Shown here: positions 1-8,418 of the stretch, in pieces
Numbering within the stretch: position 1 is the first letter of the stretch
Layout of the letters: the number at the start of each line of letters is the position of its first letter
Source: Cystobacter fuscus
Lineage (GTDB): Bacteria; Myxococcota; Myxococcia; Myxococcales; Myxococcaceae
Reading direction: 5' to 3'
Length of the DNA stretch: 64,000 bases
NCBI RefSeq assembly: GCF_002305875.1
Contig: NZ_CP022098.1
Span: 4,154,001-4,218,000, forward strand
Translations under genes and position numbers: made by a program
The notes under the pieces: model-generated
What the model saw: the letters and a program-made list of their open reading frames with translations, nothing else
The model's database searches: none
Told to the model about the DNA's origin: nothing

Positions 1-1009
1 TGTCCGCCGCCATCCAGGCGCCAGGAGCGGCCAGACGGGCGCGGGTGCTGTCGAAGTGTCTGGGCTGCTTCAGGTAGGGCTCGAAGGCCGCGGTGCGGGC
101 ACGCAACAGGGTCTCGATCGGATCGAGCGCCACGCCTTCGCCTGCCCATTCGAGCTTCAACCCTGTCACCGATCCGAGGAACTGGCCGAGTTGATCCAGC
201 GAGCACCCCTCCGGGCTCACGAGGTGGAAGAAGCCATCCACCAGGGCCGGGTCGCGCGAGAGCTGGCACATCCACTCCAGAGCCTGCTTCACCCCGAGGA
301 CGTCCGGGCCGACCCCTGGAGCGGCCACGAGCCGGAGGGAGCGCTGCTGGAGGTAGCCGGGCGACTTGGCGTCGAGGAGTTCCTTGAAGCGCAAGAGCGC
401 CGCGAGGAAACCCTGGAGCCCACCTGGGGCGTGGCGGGTGAGCGGGACACCGAGTGGAATCGAGGGACGGAAGATCCGACAGGGAATGCCTGCCTCCCGG
501 CACCACGCCACCACCTCCCGCTCCGCGGCACGCTCGGCGTCCTCGTCGGGAGTGTTCGCCGGGTACCCCGCGTCGAAGGGCTCCTCCCGGATCGTCCCGG
601 GCTTGCTTCCGGCCACGTGGAGGGTGCTGACATGGTTGAAGGCGCCCACCGGCTGCCCACGCAGCGGGACGAGGAACCGGTGCGGCGAGGCCGGTGGGAT
701 GCCGTCACAGGCCAGGGTGAGGCCTTGCGTGGGTCCAAGGCTCCAGACCTCGTCGAACCGCTCCTGTCCGAGGGAGAGACCCTCGAGCGAGCGCAGGCCC
801 TGGGAGAAGGTCCCGGGTAGGGGCATCCGGGCACCGAGCGCGGACCCCGCCCACAGGGAGCGCAGCCGCTGCTCGAGTGCGTCCTTCGTCGTGCCCGGTG
901 CATCCGGGGCCCAGCAGACGACGGTGTCCCGGCTCGTGGCAAGCAACCACGCGGCCAGCAGCCCACCGAGGGGCTTGTCGACGTCCGCTACCAGAATCGT
1001 TCTCGGCAT
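1..1009 (-). CDS. Degenerate NAD(P)-binding SDR / thioester-reductase-like protein (partial, 3' end off window)
   Basis: The minus-strand frame is open from an ATG at 1009-1007 to the window edge, giving 336 residues without a stop. It begins MPRTILVADVDKPLGG, where an extended SDR would have a glycine-rich GxxGxxG loop; here only the tail of that loop is glycine. A segment 'FNHVSTLHVAG' followed by 'CRIFRPSIPLG' matches the strand order of extended SDRs such as thioester reductases and male-sterility-type reductases. The catalytic YxxxK is not visible: the corresponding stretch near residues 149-165 reads YPANTPDEDAERAAE. It lies head-to-head with the ligase/ACP operon, 204 bp away. It could be a reductase releasing an ACP-bound acyl group, or an inactive scaffold. 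The fold call is fairly sure; the activity is unknown. Confidence 0.7.
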   Translation of the reverse strand, partial: MPRTILVADVDKPLGGLLAAWLLATSRDTVVCWAPDAPGTTKDALEQRLRSLWAGSALGARMPLPGTFSQGLRSLEGLSLGQERFDEVWSLGPTQGLTLACDGIPPASPHRFLVPLRGQPVGAFNHVSTLHVAGSKPGTIREEPFDAGYPANTPDEDAERAAEREVVAWCREAGIPCRIFRPSIPLGVPLTRHAPGGLQGFLAALLRFKELLDAKSPGYLQQRSLRLVAAPGVGPDVLGVKQALEWMCQLSRDPALVDGFFHLVSPEGCSLDQLGQFLGSVTGLKLEWAGEGVALDPIETLLRARTAAFEPYLKQPRHFDSTRARLAAPGAWMAAD

Positions 1010-1213
1010 GAGTTGTCTCGGGGGCCGCCCGCGAGGGGAACCGCTCCGGGGGAATTGATGAATCTTTATGGGAAGGTCATGAAACCCTATCAATCCATTT
1101 CGTGGTTCGTCAATGCGAGGGTCGGACTCGGGTTTTCATGTATAGGGTAATCATGTATTGAAAAGCCACGGTCGCCAGCGTATCGGTAACGGGTCCCAAT
1201 CCAGCGGGGTTTT
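1010..1213. promoter_or_regulatory. Divergent promoter region with a split inverted repeat
   Basis: This AT-richer gap separates the minus-strand SDR-like gene from the plus-strand ligase operon. CATGAAACCC at 1078-1087 is the inverted copy of GGGTTTTCATG at 1130-1140, apart from one extra base. Just downstream, TGTATAGGG at 1139-1147 recurs upstream of the membrane methyltransferase gene (4064-4072). CATGTAT is also directly repeated at 1137-1143 and near 1152-1158. These may be binding sites for the cluster's LuxR-type regulator or parts of promoters; the sequence alone does not decide. Confidence 0.4.
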
Positions 1214-2836
1214 TTGTCATTGGCTGAGCTCATGAAATTGGTGGAGTGTCTGGGTGATCATCCAGCGGCGCGGATCACCACGTGGGGCCGGATGGGGTTG
1301 GTGAGCCATTCCTTCGCTCAATTCCAGCAGGACGTGCGGGAGAAGGTGAGCGAGCTGCGCTGCCGCGGGCTCGACGAGTCCATGCGTGTCGGCGTGCTCG
1401 CGGCCAACACCTACGAGTGGCTCGTCCTGGATCTCGCGCTGGTGTCGCTCCGCTGCGAGATCGTCACCCTCACGGCCGCCCAGCTCGAGGGAGACCTCGA
1501 GCGGTTCGCGGCGGAGCAGGAACTCGCCGCGCTGTTCGTGCTGGAGAGCGGCCCGCCTGTCTCCCGCTTCGCTCACCTGGGGTGGGTCGTGGCCGCGGAT
1601 GCTCGCGAGCCAATCCTCCCGCGGGCCGGTGGTGCGTCGCGAGCCGGGCCGGAGTGGACTACTCCCTTCCGCGTCTTCTCCTCGGGGAGCACCGGGACGC
1701 CCCGGTGTATCTCCGTGCCCCGCTCCGGCCTCGAACAGGTGGTCGACGAGCTGCGGGACACGTATGCCTTCGACTCCTCCGACACCGTGCTGCTGTTCCT
1801 GCCGGTGTCCAACCTCCAGCAGCGCTTCCTCGTCTACTCGGCGCTCTGGTACGGCATCTCGTTCGTCCTCGTCGAGCCGCTACACCTGCTGCCCGCGCTG
1901 AAGCGGACGAGCCCCACCGTCCTCCTCGCGCCACCTCTGTTTTTCGAGACCATCGCCCGGAGGGTGACGCGATCCGCGCCGCTCCGGTGGTTGATGCGCA
2001 TGATGGCCCGGCTCCGGCCCGGGAGCCTCTTGGCCGGACCACGCCGGAGGGTGCTCGCACCGCTCCGGCGGAGAGTGCTCGCGGAGCTGGGCGGGCGGAT
2101 GCGGTTGATGATCACCGGCATGGCGCCCGTCGCCCGGACGACGCTGGAGGTGTACGAGGCCCTCGAGCTGCCGCTGTTCGAGGCGTATGGGATGACGGAG
2201 TGTGGGATCATCGCCTGTAACACACCCCAGGCCACGCGCTCCGGCAGTGTCGGGCGGCCGGCGCCCGGCGTCCGGCTCGAGCTCGCCCCCGACGGGGAGA
2301 TCATCGTTCACAGAGAGGTTCCACTCACCGCGGGCTATGTGGGCCTCGGGTCCGAGGCCAACGCGGAGACGTACCTGGGAGGCGGCCGGATCGCCACGGG
2401 CGATCTGGGTCGCTTCGACGGTGATGGCTTCCTCCACCTGCTGGGCCGCAAGAAGAACGTCATCGTGCTCGGAGATGGTCGGAAGCTCCACCCGGAGTTG
2501 ATCGAACGGGAGCTGATGGGCCTGCCGTTGATCCACCAGGTCGCGCTCCTGCCCGACGGCAACCTGGGGCTGGCCTGCGTCGTCCATCTCTCGGGGCCGG
2601 GAAGGGATGGCGAGGAGACGGTACGTGGGGAGTTGACGCGGCTCGTCCGGGAGTTGGCGGGCCAGGAGCTGACGCGTGTCGTGTTCACGGGGGAGCCATT
2701 CACTCCTGGCAATGGCCTGCTCACCCAGAACCTCAAGCTCAACCGGTGGGCGCTCCGGGAACTGTTGTCATCGTGGGGGAGGACCCCCGCTCGAAGAGAG
2801 GAGGACGCACACCATGTCAGTGTCAGCCGAGGATGA
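1214..2836 (+). CDS. AMP-forming acyl-CoA/acyl-ACP ligase (adenylation enzyme)
   Basis: An ANL-superfamily adenylating enzyme of 540 residues that would activate a carboxylic acid as an acyl-adenylate, presumably for loading on the ACP encoded next. Visible core motifs are A3 SSGSTGTPR near residue 155, A5 YGMTE near 324, the A7/A8 region TGDLGRF...GRKKN near 395-415, and A10 LTQNLKLNR with its catalytic lysine near 505. In A3 the usual lysine after TGxP is arginine. The longest frame starts at a TTG (1214); an in-frame ATG at 1232 is an alternative, and neither has a strong ribosome-binding site. The 3' end overlaps the ACP gene by 23 bp, so the two are translationally linked. The substrate cannot be read from the sequence. 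Confidence 0.9.
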   Translation: MSLAELMKLVECLGDHPAARITTWGRMGLVSHSFAQFQQDVREKVSELRCRGLDESMRVGVLAANTYEWLVLDLALVSLRCEIVTLTAAQLEGDLERFAAEQELAALFVLESGPPVSRFAHLGWVVAADAREPILPRAGGASRAGPEWTTPFRVFSSGSTGTPRCISVPRSGLEQVVDELRDTYAFDSSDTVLLFLPVSNLQQRFLVYSALWYGISFVLVEPLHLLPALKRTSPTVLLAPPLFFETIARRVTRSAPLRWLMRMMARLRPGSLLAGPRRRVLAPLRRRVLAELGGRMRLMITGMAPVARTTLEVYEALELPLFEAYGMTECGIIACNTPQATRSGSVGRPAPGVRLELAPDGEIIVHREVPLTAGYVGLGSEANAETYLGGGRIATGDLGRFDGDGFLHLLGRKKNVIVLGDGRKLHPELIERELMGLPLIHQVALLPDGNLGLACVVHLSGPGRDGEETVRGELTRLVRELAGQELTRVVFTGEPFTPGNGLLTQNLKLNRWALRELLSSWGRTPARREEDAHHVSVSRG

Positions 2837-3089
2837 GGAGTTGCTCGCCGTCATCGAGGAGGCCTTGCCTCCGGACAGGACCCGGCGCGTCCGTCCCGAG
2901 ACGGCGCTCCGCCAACTGGGAATCGACTCGTTGAATCTGGTGATCATCGTGGGCCGCTTCCTCGAGCGCTACCCGGTGCCGGTGGAGCCACTGCAGGAGC
3001 GGCTCGGCTCGGTCCGGACAGTCGGTGAGTTGCTGGAACTCGGCCGGATGGCCCGGTCGGAGTGGCGTCGCGAGATGGGTCATGCTTGA
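2814..3089 (+). CDS. Acyl carrier protein (free-standing)
   Basis: This 91-residue protein has the phosphopantetheine attachment motif LGIDSLN, with Ser39 as the modified residue, in the typical position for an acyl or peptidyl carrier domain. The ATG at 2814 is chosen because GAGAGGAGG lies just upstream at good spacing and the protein then starts directly before helix 1; longer in-frame versions would run back through the ligase gene. It overlaps the ligase by 23 bp and the amidohydrolase by 8 bp, so the three are almost certainly co-translated. It would hold the ligase's acyl product during modification by the SDRs or oxygenase, which is an inference from context. Confidence 0.9.
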   Translation: MSVSAEDEELLAVIEEALPPDRTRRVRPETALRQLGIDSLNLVIIVGRFLERYPVPVEPLQERLGSVRTVGELLELGRMARSEWRREMGHA

Positions 3090-4017
3090 GCCGGCCGTGG
3101 TTTCGCCTGGAGTGGTGGATGCGCATTGTCATGCGGCCTCGCGGCGTTTCATTCCTCGCTCCTTCGTGGAGGGAGCCATCCGCAACATCACCGTGATGCA
3201 CGAGGCACTGGGGGTGCCGGTCCAGCCCGGGCGCCTGGTGGACCGTGCCCTGGAGGCACTGGGAGACCATGGCTGTGACGAGCTGGTGCGCCAGATGGAC
3301 GAGGCGGGCGTCGACTGGAGTGTCCTCCTGCTCCCGGACTTCACGTACCGCCTGAAGGACTGCGAGCTGACCATCGAGGAGATGTTCGTCGAGCACCGGC
3401 GCATCCTCGAGCGGCACCCGGGCCGCTTCCAGGTCCTGGCGGGAGTGGATCCCCGATGGGGACGCGACGGACTGGCGCTGTTCGAGCGCGGGCTGAAGGA
3501 GTACGGTTTCCGGGGTCTCAAGCTCTATCCCCCGTGCGGCTACCGGGCCGATGACCATCTCCTGTACCCCTTCTATGAACTCTGCGCGGCCTGGAACGTC
3601 CCGGTGCTCCTGCACATGGGGCCGACCTCGTCCAACCTGGACTTCGAGCCCGCGCGCCCTGGCTGTGTCGATGAGCCCGCGCGCCTGTTTCCCAAGGTGA
3701 ACTTCATCCTCGCCCACGCGGCGACGGCCCATGTCGACGAATGCGCCATGCTCTGTGCCTTCCGGCCCAACGTCTACGCGGACGTGAGCGGGTTCCAGGA
3801 GGGGGCTCGGAGCGAGGGGCGGGGGTTGAGCCACCTGCTCCGGAGCGCGCCGGCCCACAAGCTGCTCTTCGGAACGGACTGGCCCGTCTTCCAGGAGGAT
3901 GCGCGCCAGGCCGAGCACCTCGAGTCCTTCCTGGAGGTGGCGCGCGAGGTTCTCGCGGGGCCTCGGTTACGGCTCGTGCTGCGGGAGAACGCGTCCCGTC
4001 TGTTCCGGGGCCGCTGA
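3082..4017 (+). CDS. Amidohydrolase-family (TIM-barrel) metal-dependent hydrolase or decarboxylase
   Basis: A 311-residue protein of the amidohydrolase-2 type, the family that includes aminocarboxymuconate-semialdehyde and gamma-resorcylate decarboxylases. Metal-binding signatures are visible in barrel order: DAHCH at residues 13-17, GLKLYP near 145, LLHMGP near 175, ILAHAATAH near 215, and the terminal GTDWP near 280. The start ATG (3082) lies inside the end of the ACP gene. Its place immediately after the carrier protein suggests that it hydrolyses, cyclises or decarboxylates a pathway intermediate. A hydrolase and a non-oxidative decarboxylase cannot be told apart here. Confidence 0.85.
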   Translation: MLEPAVVSPGVVDAHCHAASRRFIPRSFVEGAIRNITVMHEALGVPVQPGRLVDRALEALGDHGCDELVRQMDEAGVDWSVLLLPDFTYRLKDCELTIEEMFVEHRRILERHPGRFQVLAGVDPRWGRDGLALFERGLKEYGFRGLKLYPPCGYRADDHLLYPFYELCAAWNVPVLLHMGPTSSNLDFEPARPGCVDEPARLFPKVNFILAHAATAHVDECAMLCAFRPNVYADVSGFQEGARSEGRGLSHLLRSAPAHKLLFGTDWPVFQEDARQAEHLESFLEVAREVLAGPRLRLVLRENASRLFRGR

Positions 4018-4050
4018 GCGGGCGGCTTGGGGAGGGCTCCGGCGAACTCC

Positions 4051-4068
4051 ATACAGGCTTTCCTGTAT
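4051..4068. promoter_or_regulatory. Perfect 7-bp inverted repeat with shared TGTATAGGG element
   Basis: ATACAGG (4051-4057) and CCTGTAT (4062-4068) form a perfect dyad with a 4-base spacer in the 195-bp gap between the amidohydrolase and membrane methyltransferase genes. The right arm runs into TGTATAGGG (4064-4072), a 9-mer also present in the divergent promoter region at 1139-1147. It could be an operator or part of an internal promoter for the second half of the operon. It lies too far (about 145 bp) from the next start to be a simple ribosome-binding feature. Confidence 0.4.
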
Positions 4069-4212
4069 AGGGCGCGCTGGTATGTACGGATGGCCTCCCG
4101 GAAAGTACAAACAATTGTGTGGAATGGGGCCGCCAGGCATTCCATTTTCTGTCAAGAACAAATGCTTGCGAGTCATTGGGGCTCGTGCACGACCCGGTCC
4201 CGGGGAGCGCTC

Positions 4213-5304
4213 ATGAATTCACAGTATGTGCTGGATTTGTTGATCGACCTGGCGTTGATCGCCGGTTTCGGGGTGCAGCACTCCATCGTCGCCATGGTGC
4301 GCCTCAAGGCCATCATCCAGAGGCTGACGGGGATTGATCCCATCTCCTGGCGTGGGGTGCAGTCCCTCATCAACGTTTCGTACTTGCTGATGGCGTGCGT
4401 CCTCTGGCGCGAGGTGCCCATCATCATCTGGGATCTGCAAGGGGTCTGGTATTGGGTGGCGGGGGGGACGCTGGTGGCCTCCTGGGCCTGGTACTTCCAG
4501 ATCCACCTCTTCGAGTACGACTGTGGCATGGCGTTCGGTTCGTCGGCGGTGCTGGCGCGCATGCACAACGCGAAGCCGCCGCCGATGGAGATGTGGAAGG
4601 TGGGCACGCGGCGTTGGCTGCGCTTCCCCGTGCACACCGCCTTCTTCCCGATGTTCTTCGCGTTTCCGAGGATGACGGTGAGCCTGTTGCTGCTGGCCAT
4701 GGCGGCGAACGTGGCCAACATCATCGGCACCGTCCTCTACGACAGGCGGATGGTGTTCCTCGTCAAGGATGTCTACCGCGAGTACCAGAAGGTCACCGGC
4801 CTGCTGCTGCCTCCGCTGCTGCGCGCCCCGGGCGGTGCGAAGCACATGCACTTCCCCGAGCCCTGGCACTGGTCCCGTGTGTCCCACAACGTCCCGGGCC
4901 TGCTGCTGGGCCTGCTGGTGGGCACGCTCTTCTGGAAGCTCCTGGGCCCCATCGGCCTCGTCACGGAGGAACTCGTCCGGGCGTGGTTCGGCGCTTTCTT
5001 CGTCGCGGTGACTGGCGGGGCCGTGGTGGGCGTGACGCATGCGTCGCGCGGCGCCGTGCTGGAACTCACGTATCAGCGGCTGCTCACGATGCTCGCCACC
5101 AACACGGCCCTGATGAGCGCGGTGTCGCTCCTCACGTGGACGGGGCTGTGCTTCGCCACCCACGGGAGTCTGCCCATGCTCTTCATCTTCTTCCCCATGT
5201 GGATGACCATGCTGTGGCTGGGTCACTTCGTGGCGTCGACCGTCTTCTTCGGGCTGCGGCCCGCGCTCGTCCCGGGCCATGCCACCGGCATCGTATCCGC
5301 CTAG
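4213..5304 (+). CDS. MddA/NnrU-like integral membrane methyltransferase with extra C-terminal membrane domain
   Basis: A 363-residue polytopic membrane protein. The N-terminal ~215 residues follow the NnrU/isoprenylcysteine-methyltransferase-like pattern of MddA (methanethiol S-methyltransferase): a first helix ending GVQHSI, then a helix pair, then [15 protein letters not shown] and a late YREYQKVTG before LLLP. In the family the central motif is usually RHPxY and a later ExR; here these are RFPVH and DRR, so SAM chemistry is not assured. About 130 further residues add roughly three more membrane helices, which MddA lacks. Start ATG 4213 follows CGGGGAGCGC; a longer upstream frame is unlikely because it has no hydrophobic pattern. 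It probably acts on a membrane-associated or volatile pathway product. Confidence 0.65.
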
Positions 5305-5333
5305 GCCATCCCCTGAGCATCCGGAGCCACGCC

Positions 5334-6194
5334 ATGCCCTCCTTTTCGGCACTCGCCCGTCCCTTCAACGTCAAACCCACCCTCCTCCCGCTCTCGCGCG
5401 GCTACCGCGGCGCCTGCTGGGCACCGCCCTTCGCGCTGGACGCCTCGCATAAGCAGGCCATCTACGGCGCGCTCCGCGAGGTCTCCACGCTCGCCTTCGG
5501 CGCCGACATGGCGCCCTACTGGCGCGACCGCTCCCTCGACGGTTACCTGGACAAGCTCACCCGCTTCTATTTCATCCACGGCGCGGATGACCGGATCGTC
5601 GGCTGGACGGGCTACCACCGGCTGACGCTGGCCGGGCAGACGTGCCTGTACCTGGACTCGACGGGGGTGCTCCCCGAGTTGCAGAACACCGGCATCATGA
5701 CGGGGCTTTTCAGTCAGTTCCTCCTGGCGGAACTGCTGCGCGCGGGACCGCGGGATCTCTACGTCGCCATGCGCACGGAGAACCCCGTCGTCTATCAGTC
5801 CTTCTACAAGGTGGCGGGAGAGCGCAACACCTTTCCCAGCCTCTCCATGCCGGTGCCGGACAAGGTCCAGGAGATGGGCCGCCAGCTCGCCGCGTGGCTC
5901 AAGCAGGGCGACAAGCTGGAGGCGCCGTCGCTGCGGGTGAAGGGCGCGTACGACAACCTGGACGCGCTCTACGGCGAGCTGCCCACCTGCGACGACGACA
6001 ACATCAACCGCTACTTCCGCCAACACCTGCGGCCCGTGGACGCCTTCCTCGTGCTGGCCCGGTTGTCCCTGCCGGGCATCCTGTTCTTCCTCACCACCAG
6101 GAAGCTGGGCAGGGCGCTGCGTGGGAGTCGCGCGCGGGCCGAGCGCAAGGCCGCTCGAGCAACCGGCTCTCACCTCTGGAATGCACGCCCATGA
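5334..6194 (+). CDS. GNAT-like acetyltransferase domain protein
   Basis: A 286-residue protein whose middle section, YFIHGADDRIVGWTGYHR followed by LYLDSTGVLP and LQNTGIMTGL, has the beta4-loop-alpha3 layout of GNAT acyltransferases; QNTGIM stands in the acetyl-CoA pyrophosphate-binding position (usually Q/RxxGxG/A). The C-terminal third contains a hydrophobic stretch near residues 248-262 that may lie on the membrane. ATG 5334 has GGAG eight bases upstream. The gene starts 29 bp after the membrane methyltransferase and its stop overlaps the next start (ATGA). A role in N- or O-acylating the pathway product is inferred. GNAT assignment is by pattern only and moderately sure. Confidence 0.55.
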   Translation: MPSFSALARPFNVKPTLLPLSRGYRGACWAPPFALDASHKQAIYGALREVSTLAFGADMAPYWRDRSLDGYLDKLTRFYFIHGADDRIVGWTGYHRLTLAGQTCLYLDSTGVLPELQNTGIMTGLFSQFLLAELLRAGPRDLYVAMRTENPVVYQSFYKVAGERNTFPSLSMPVPDKVQEMGRQLAAWLKQGDKLEAPSLRVKGAYDNLDALYGELPTCDDDNINRYFRQHLRPVDAFLVLARLSLPGILFFLTTRKLGRALRGSRARAERKAARATGSHLWNARP

Positions 6195-7504
6195 TCCTCG
6201 ATGACGTCGAACGCAGTTTCTGGGCGACGGACGGGTGCGGGAACATCCCCGAACTGGGGCTGAACCTGTCCGCGCTCAAGCAATACCTTCCGCGGGGCTG
6301 GCATCACCTCGTCCACCTGGCCCGGCTCGCCAACACCCTCCGCTCACTGCAGCGCAACGACGGCTCGATGGCGGACCAGGACCTGGCACGGCGGCTCTAC
6401 GAGCAGTCCGCGCTCGCCCTGGAGTCGGCGGCCAGCGGCTGCCCGGACGAGGATATCGCGGAGCTGATGCGTCTGCGGGCCGTGGGGTTGCGGCGCCATG
6501 ACACCCGTGAGGCCGCCACGGCCCTGGCCCGCGCGGCGAACGACCGGCTGGTGGTGCTGTGCGGACCGCTCGTCACCTGGCCCGGCAAGAGCGGTGCCTA
6601 TCTTCACTCCACCTGTGTCGCCCTGGAGGACGAGCGGCTCACGCGGCGCGTCCGTGCGCTCGAGGCGGAGCTGGGCGCGCTGCGCGGCTACTACGAGAAG
6701 CTCCTCGGTTTGCAGGGGCTGGAGCTGGCGGAGATCCCCTCCTTCACCGTCAGCGAGCTGGTGCTCTGTGGCGGCGAGGCCAATGGCTTTCCCAAGCACT
6801 TCACCTACTTCCTCCCCGAGGACGAGGGGCACCGCAAGCTCAAGCCGCGCAAGACGCTCATCTTCCACAACATCTACCTGGAGCGCACCCGCTGCCTGAG
6901 CCTGCCGCTGCTCCGGCGACTGTGTCCGGAGCTGCCGGTGAAGGACGAGGACGTCTGCGACTCGATGGTGGCACTCACCTGGTTTCGTGGGCACGATGTG
7001 GGGCACTACTGGCGCCACCGCGATGCCGCCTTCGGCAGGCTGAAGGAACTCGGCACGGCCCGTTCCTACGCGCTCCAGGAGGCGCTCTGCGACGTGCTCG
7101 GCTACCTGGCGCTGCACGGGCCGTGGCGGCAGGAGGCACGGCAGGCCGCGCCCACGGGCTTCTACCTCGCGGAGATGCTCCGCTTCCTCGGTCGCGGCGA
7201 CCAGACCATCCACCCGGACTTCGAGGCCGCGCACCTGGTGCTCTCCTACCTGGTGAAGAAGGACTTCGTCTCCCTGGACGCGGAGCGCGGCGAGCTGCGC
7301 GTCACCCTGGAGCGCTTCCAGGAGGGCGTGACGGAGGTGGCCGGGCAACTCATGCGCGCCGTGCTCGGCGGTGACGTGGACGAGGCGCGCCACCTGCTCG
7401 CGGAGCACGGGCTGGCGGCGGATTCCCGCCACAGCCACCTGGAGCCGGTCATCCGCCGGGCCGCGAGCATGGGCAATGACATCCGCTACACCTACGAGGG
7501 CTGA
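6191..7504 (+). CDS. Unrecognised protein with zincin-like HDxxH...E motif
   Basis: A 437-residue soluble protein that I do not recognise. The first half is helical and leucine/arginine-rich. The second half has HDVGH at residues 268-272 and, 24 residues later, a glutamate (Glu297) in YALQEALCDVLGYL. This spacing is like gluzincin metalloproteases (HExxH...E), except that aspartate replaces the general-base glutamate. It could be a metalloenzyme with altered chemistry or a helical metal-binding fold that matches by chance. The start overlaps the preceding stop in ATGA, and four bases separate it from the following SDR, so it is an integral member of the operon. No signal peptide is visible. 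Confidence 0.75.
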   Translation: MILDDVERSFWATDGCGNIPELGLNLSALKQYLPRGWHHLVHLARLANTLRSLQRNDGSMADQDLARRLYEQSALALESAASGCPDEDIAELMRLRAVGLRRHDTREAATALARAANDRLVVLCGPLVTWPGKSGAYLHSTCVALEDERLTRRVRALEAELGALRGYYEKLLGLQGLELAEIPSFTVSELVLCGGEANGFPKHFTYFLPEDEGHRKLKPRKTLIFHNIYLERTRCLSLPLLRRLCPELPVKDEDVCDSMVALTWFRGHDVGHYWRHRDAAFGRLKELGTARSYALQEALCDVLGYLALHGPWRQEARQAAPTGFYLAEMLRFLGRGDQTIHPDFEAAHLVLSYLVKKDFVSLDAERGELRVTLERFQEGVTEVAGQLMRAVLGGDVDEARHLLAEHGLAADSRHSHLEPVIRRAASMGNDIRYTYEG

Positions 7505-7508
7505 CAAG

Positions 7509-8291
7509 ATGGGCAATGACAATCTGGAAGGCAAGCGTGTGGTGCTCACGGGCGGAGCCAGTGGCATCGGCCGGGTGACGGCCGAGGCGTTCCTCCGCGC
7601 GGGGAGCCGGGTGGCCATCATCGACCGTGACGAGGAGGCCCTGTGGCGGGTGTTGGAGGAACTGGGGCCTGGCGTGTCTGGCTTCGCCGCGGACGTGTCG
7701 GAGCCGGCCTCGCTCCGGGAGGCTTTCGTCGGCGTGGACCGGGTGCTGGGGAGCGTGGACGTGCTCGTCGCCAACGCCGGTATCAGTGTGCGGCGTCCTT
7801 TCCTGGAGTGCTCCCCGGAGGAGTGGCGGCGGGTCATCTCCGTCAACCTGGACGGCGTCTTCTTCTGCGCGCGCGAGGCGGCCATACGGATGATGGCGGG
7901 AGCGGGGGGCGTCCTTCTGCTGATGGGCTCCACCAACGGGCTCGTGGGTTACCCCTATTACGCCTCGTACAACGCCTCGAAGGCGGGCGTCATCGAGCTG
8001 GCGCGCTCGCTCGCCATCGAGCTGGCCCCGAAGGTGCGGGTGAACGCCATCTGCCCCGGCTACGTGATGACGCCGATGCAGGAGCGCGAGTACACGCCCG
8101 CGATGCTGGAGCAGGTGAACGCGAAGATTCCCCTTCGCCGCCACGCGCGTCCCGAGGAAATCTCCGAACTCTTCCTCTTCCTCGCCTCGGACCGGGCCCG
8201 CTACATCCACGGGCAGGCGCTCGTCATCGACGGAGGCGAGCTGGCGGGCGGGCTGGCCAGCTCGGGGGTGAGCAGCGAGGGACGGACATGA
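7509..8291 (+). CDS. Classical short-chain dehydrogenase/reductase
   Basis: A 260-residue classical SDR, the typical size. It has TGGASGIG at residues 15-22 for NAD(P) binding, NAG near 89-91, a catalytic serine in LLMGSTNG, and the active-site YxxxK as YNASK near residue 158. An aspartate after beta2 (IIDRD) favours NAD over NADP. PGYVMTPM follows the usual substrate-loop pattern. It would reduce a ketone or oxidise an alcohol in the pathway, either on the carrier protein or on the released product. GAGGG lies upstream of ATG 7509 within the end of the previous gene. Confidence 0.93.
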   Translation: MGNDNLEGKRVVLTGGASGIGRVTAEAFLRAGSRVAIIDRDEEALWRVLEELGPGVSGFAADVSEPASLREAFVGVDRVLGSVDVLVANAGISVRRPFLECSPEEWRRVISVNLDGVFFCAREAAIRMMAGAGGVLLLMGSTNGLVGYPYYASYNASKAGVIELARSLAIELAPKVRVNAICPGYVMTPMQEREYTPAMLEQVNAKIPLRRHARPEEISELFLFLASDRARYIHGQALVIDGGELAGGLASSGVSSEGRT

Positions 8292-8359
8292 GTGGCCTGG
8301 GCACTGTCTGGGCCGCCCGGTCTCAATCCTTGTCAATGTCTGTCGAAGTGCCCGGCCAC
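8292..8359 (+). promoter_or_regulatory. Long inverted repeat between SDR and oxygenase-cupin genes
   Basis: GTGGCCTGGGCAC (8292-8304) and GTGCCCGGCCAC (8348-8359) are inverted copies with a single extra base, separated by 43 bases that contain a smaller GC hairpin. The element starts right at the SDR stop codon and ends about 60 bp before the oxygenase-cupin start. It could attenuate or partly terminate transcription. No T-run follows. Confidence 0.4.
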
Positions 8360-8418
8360 TGGATTCCCGGTGGGCCGGTCTGATGTCGGATCATCCCTAT
8401 CATCTCGTAGGAATCAAC

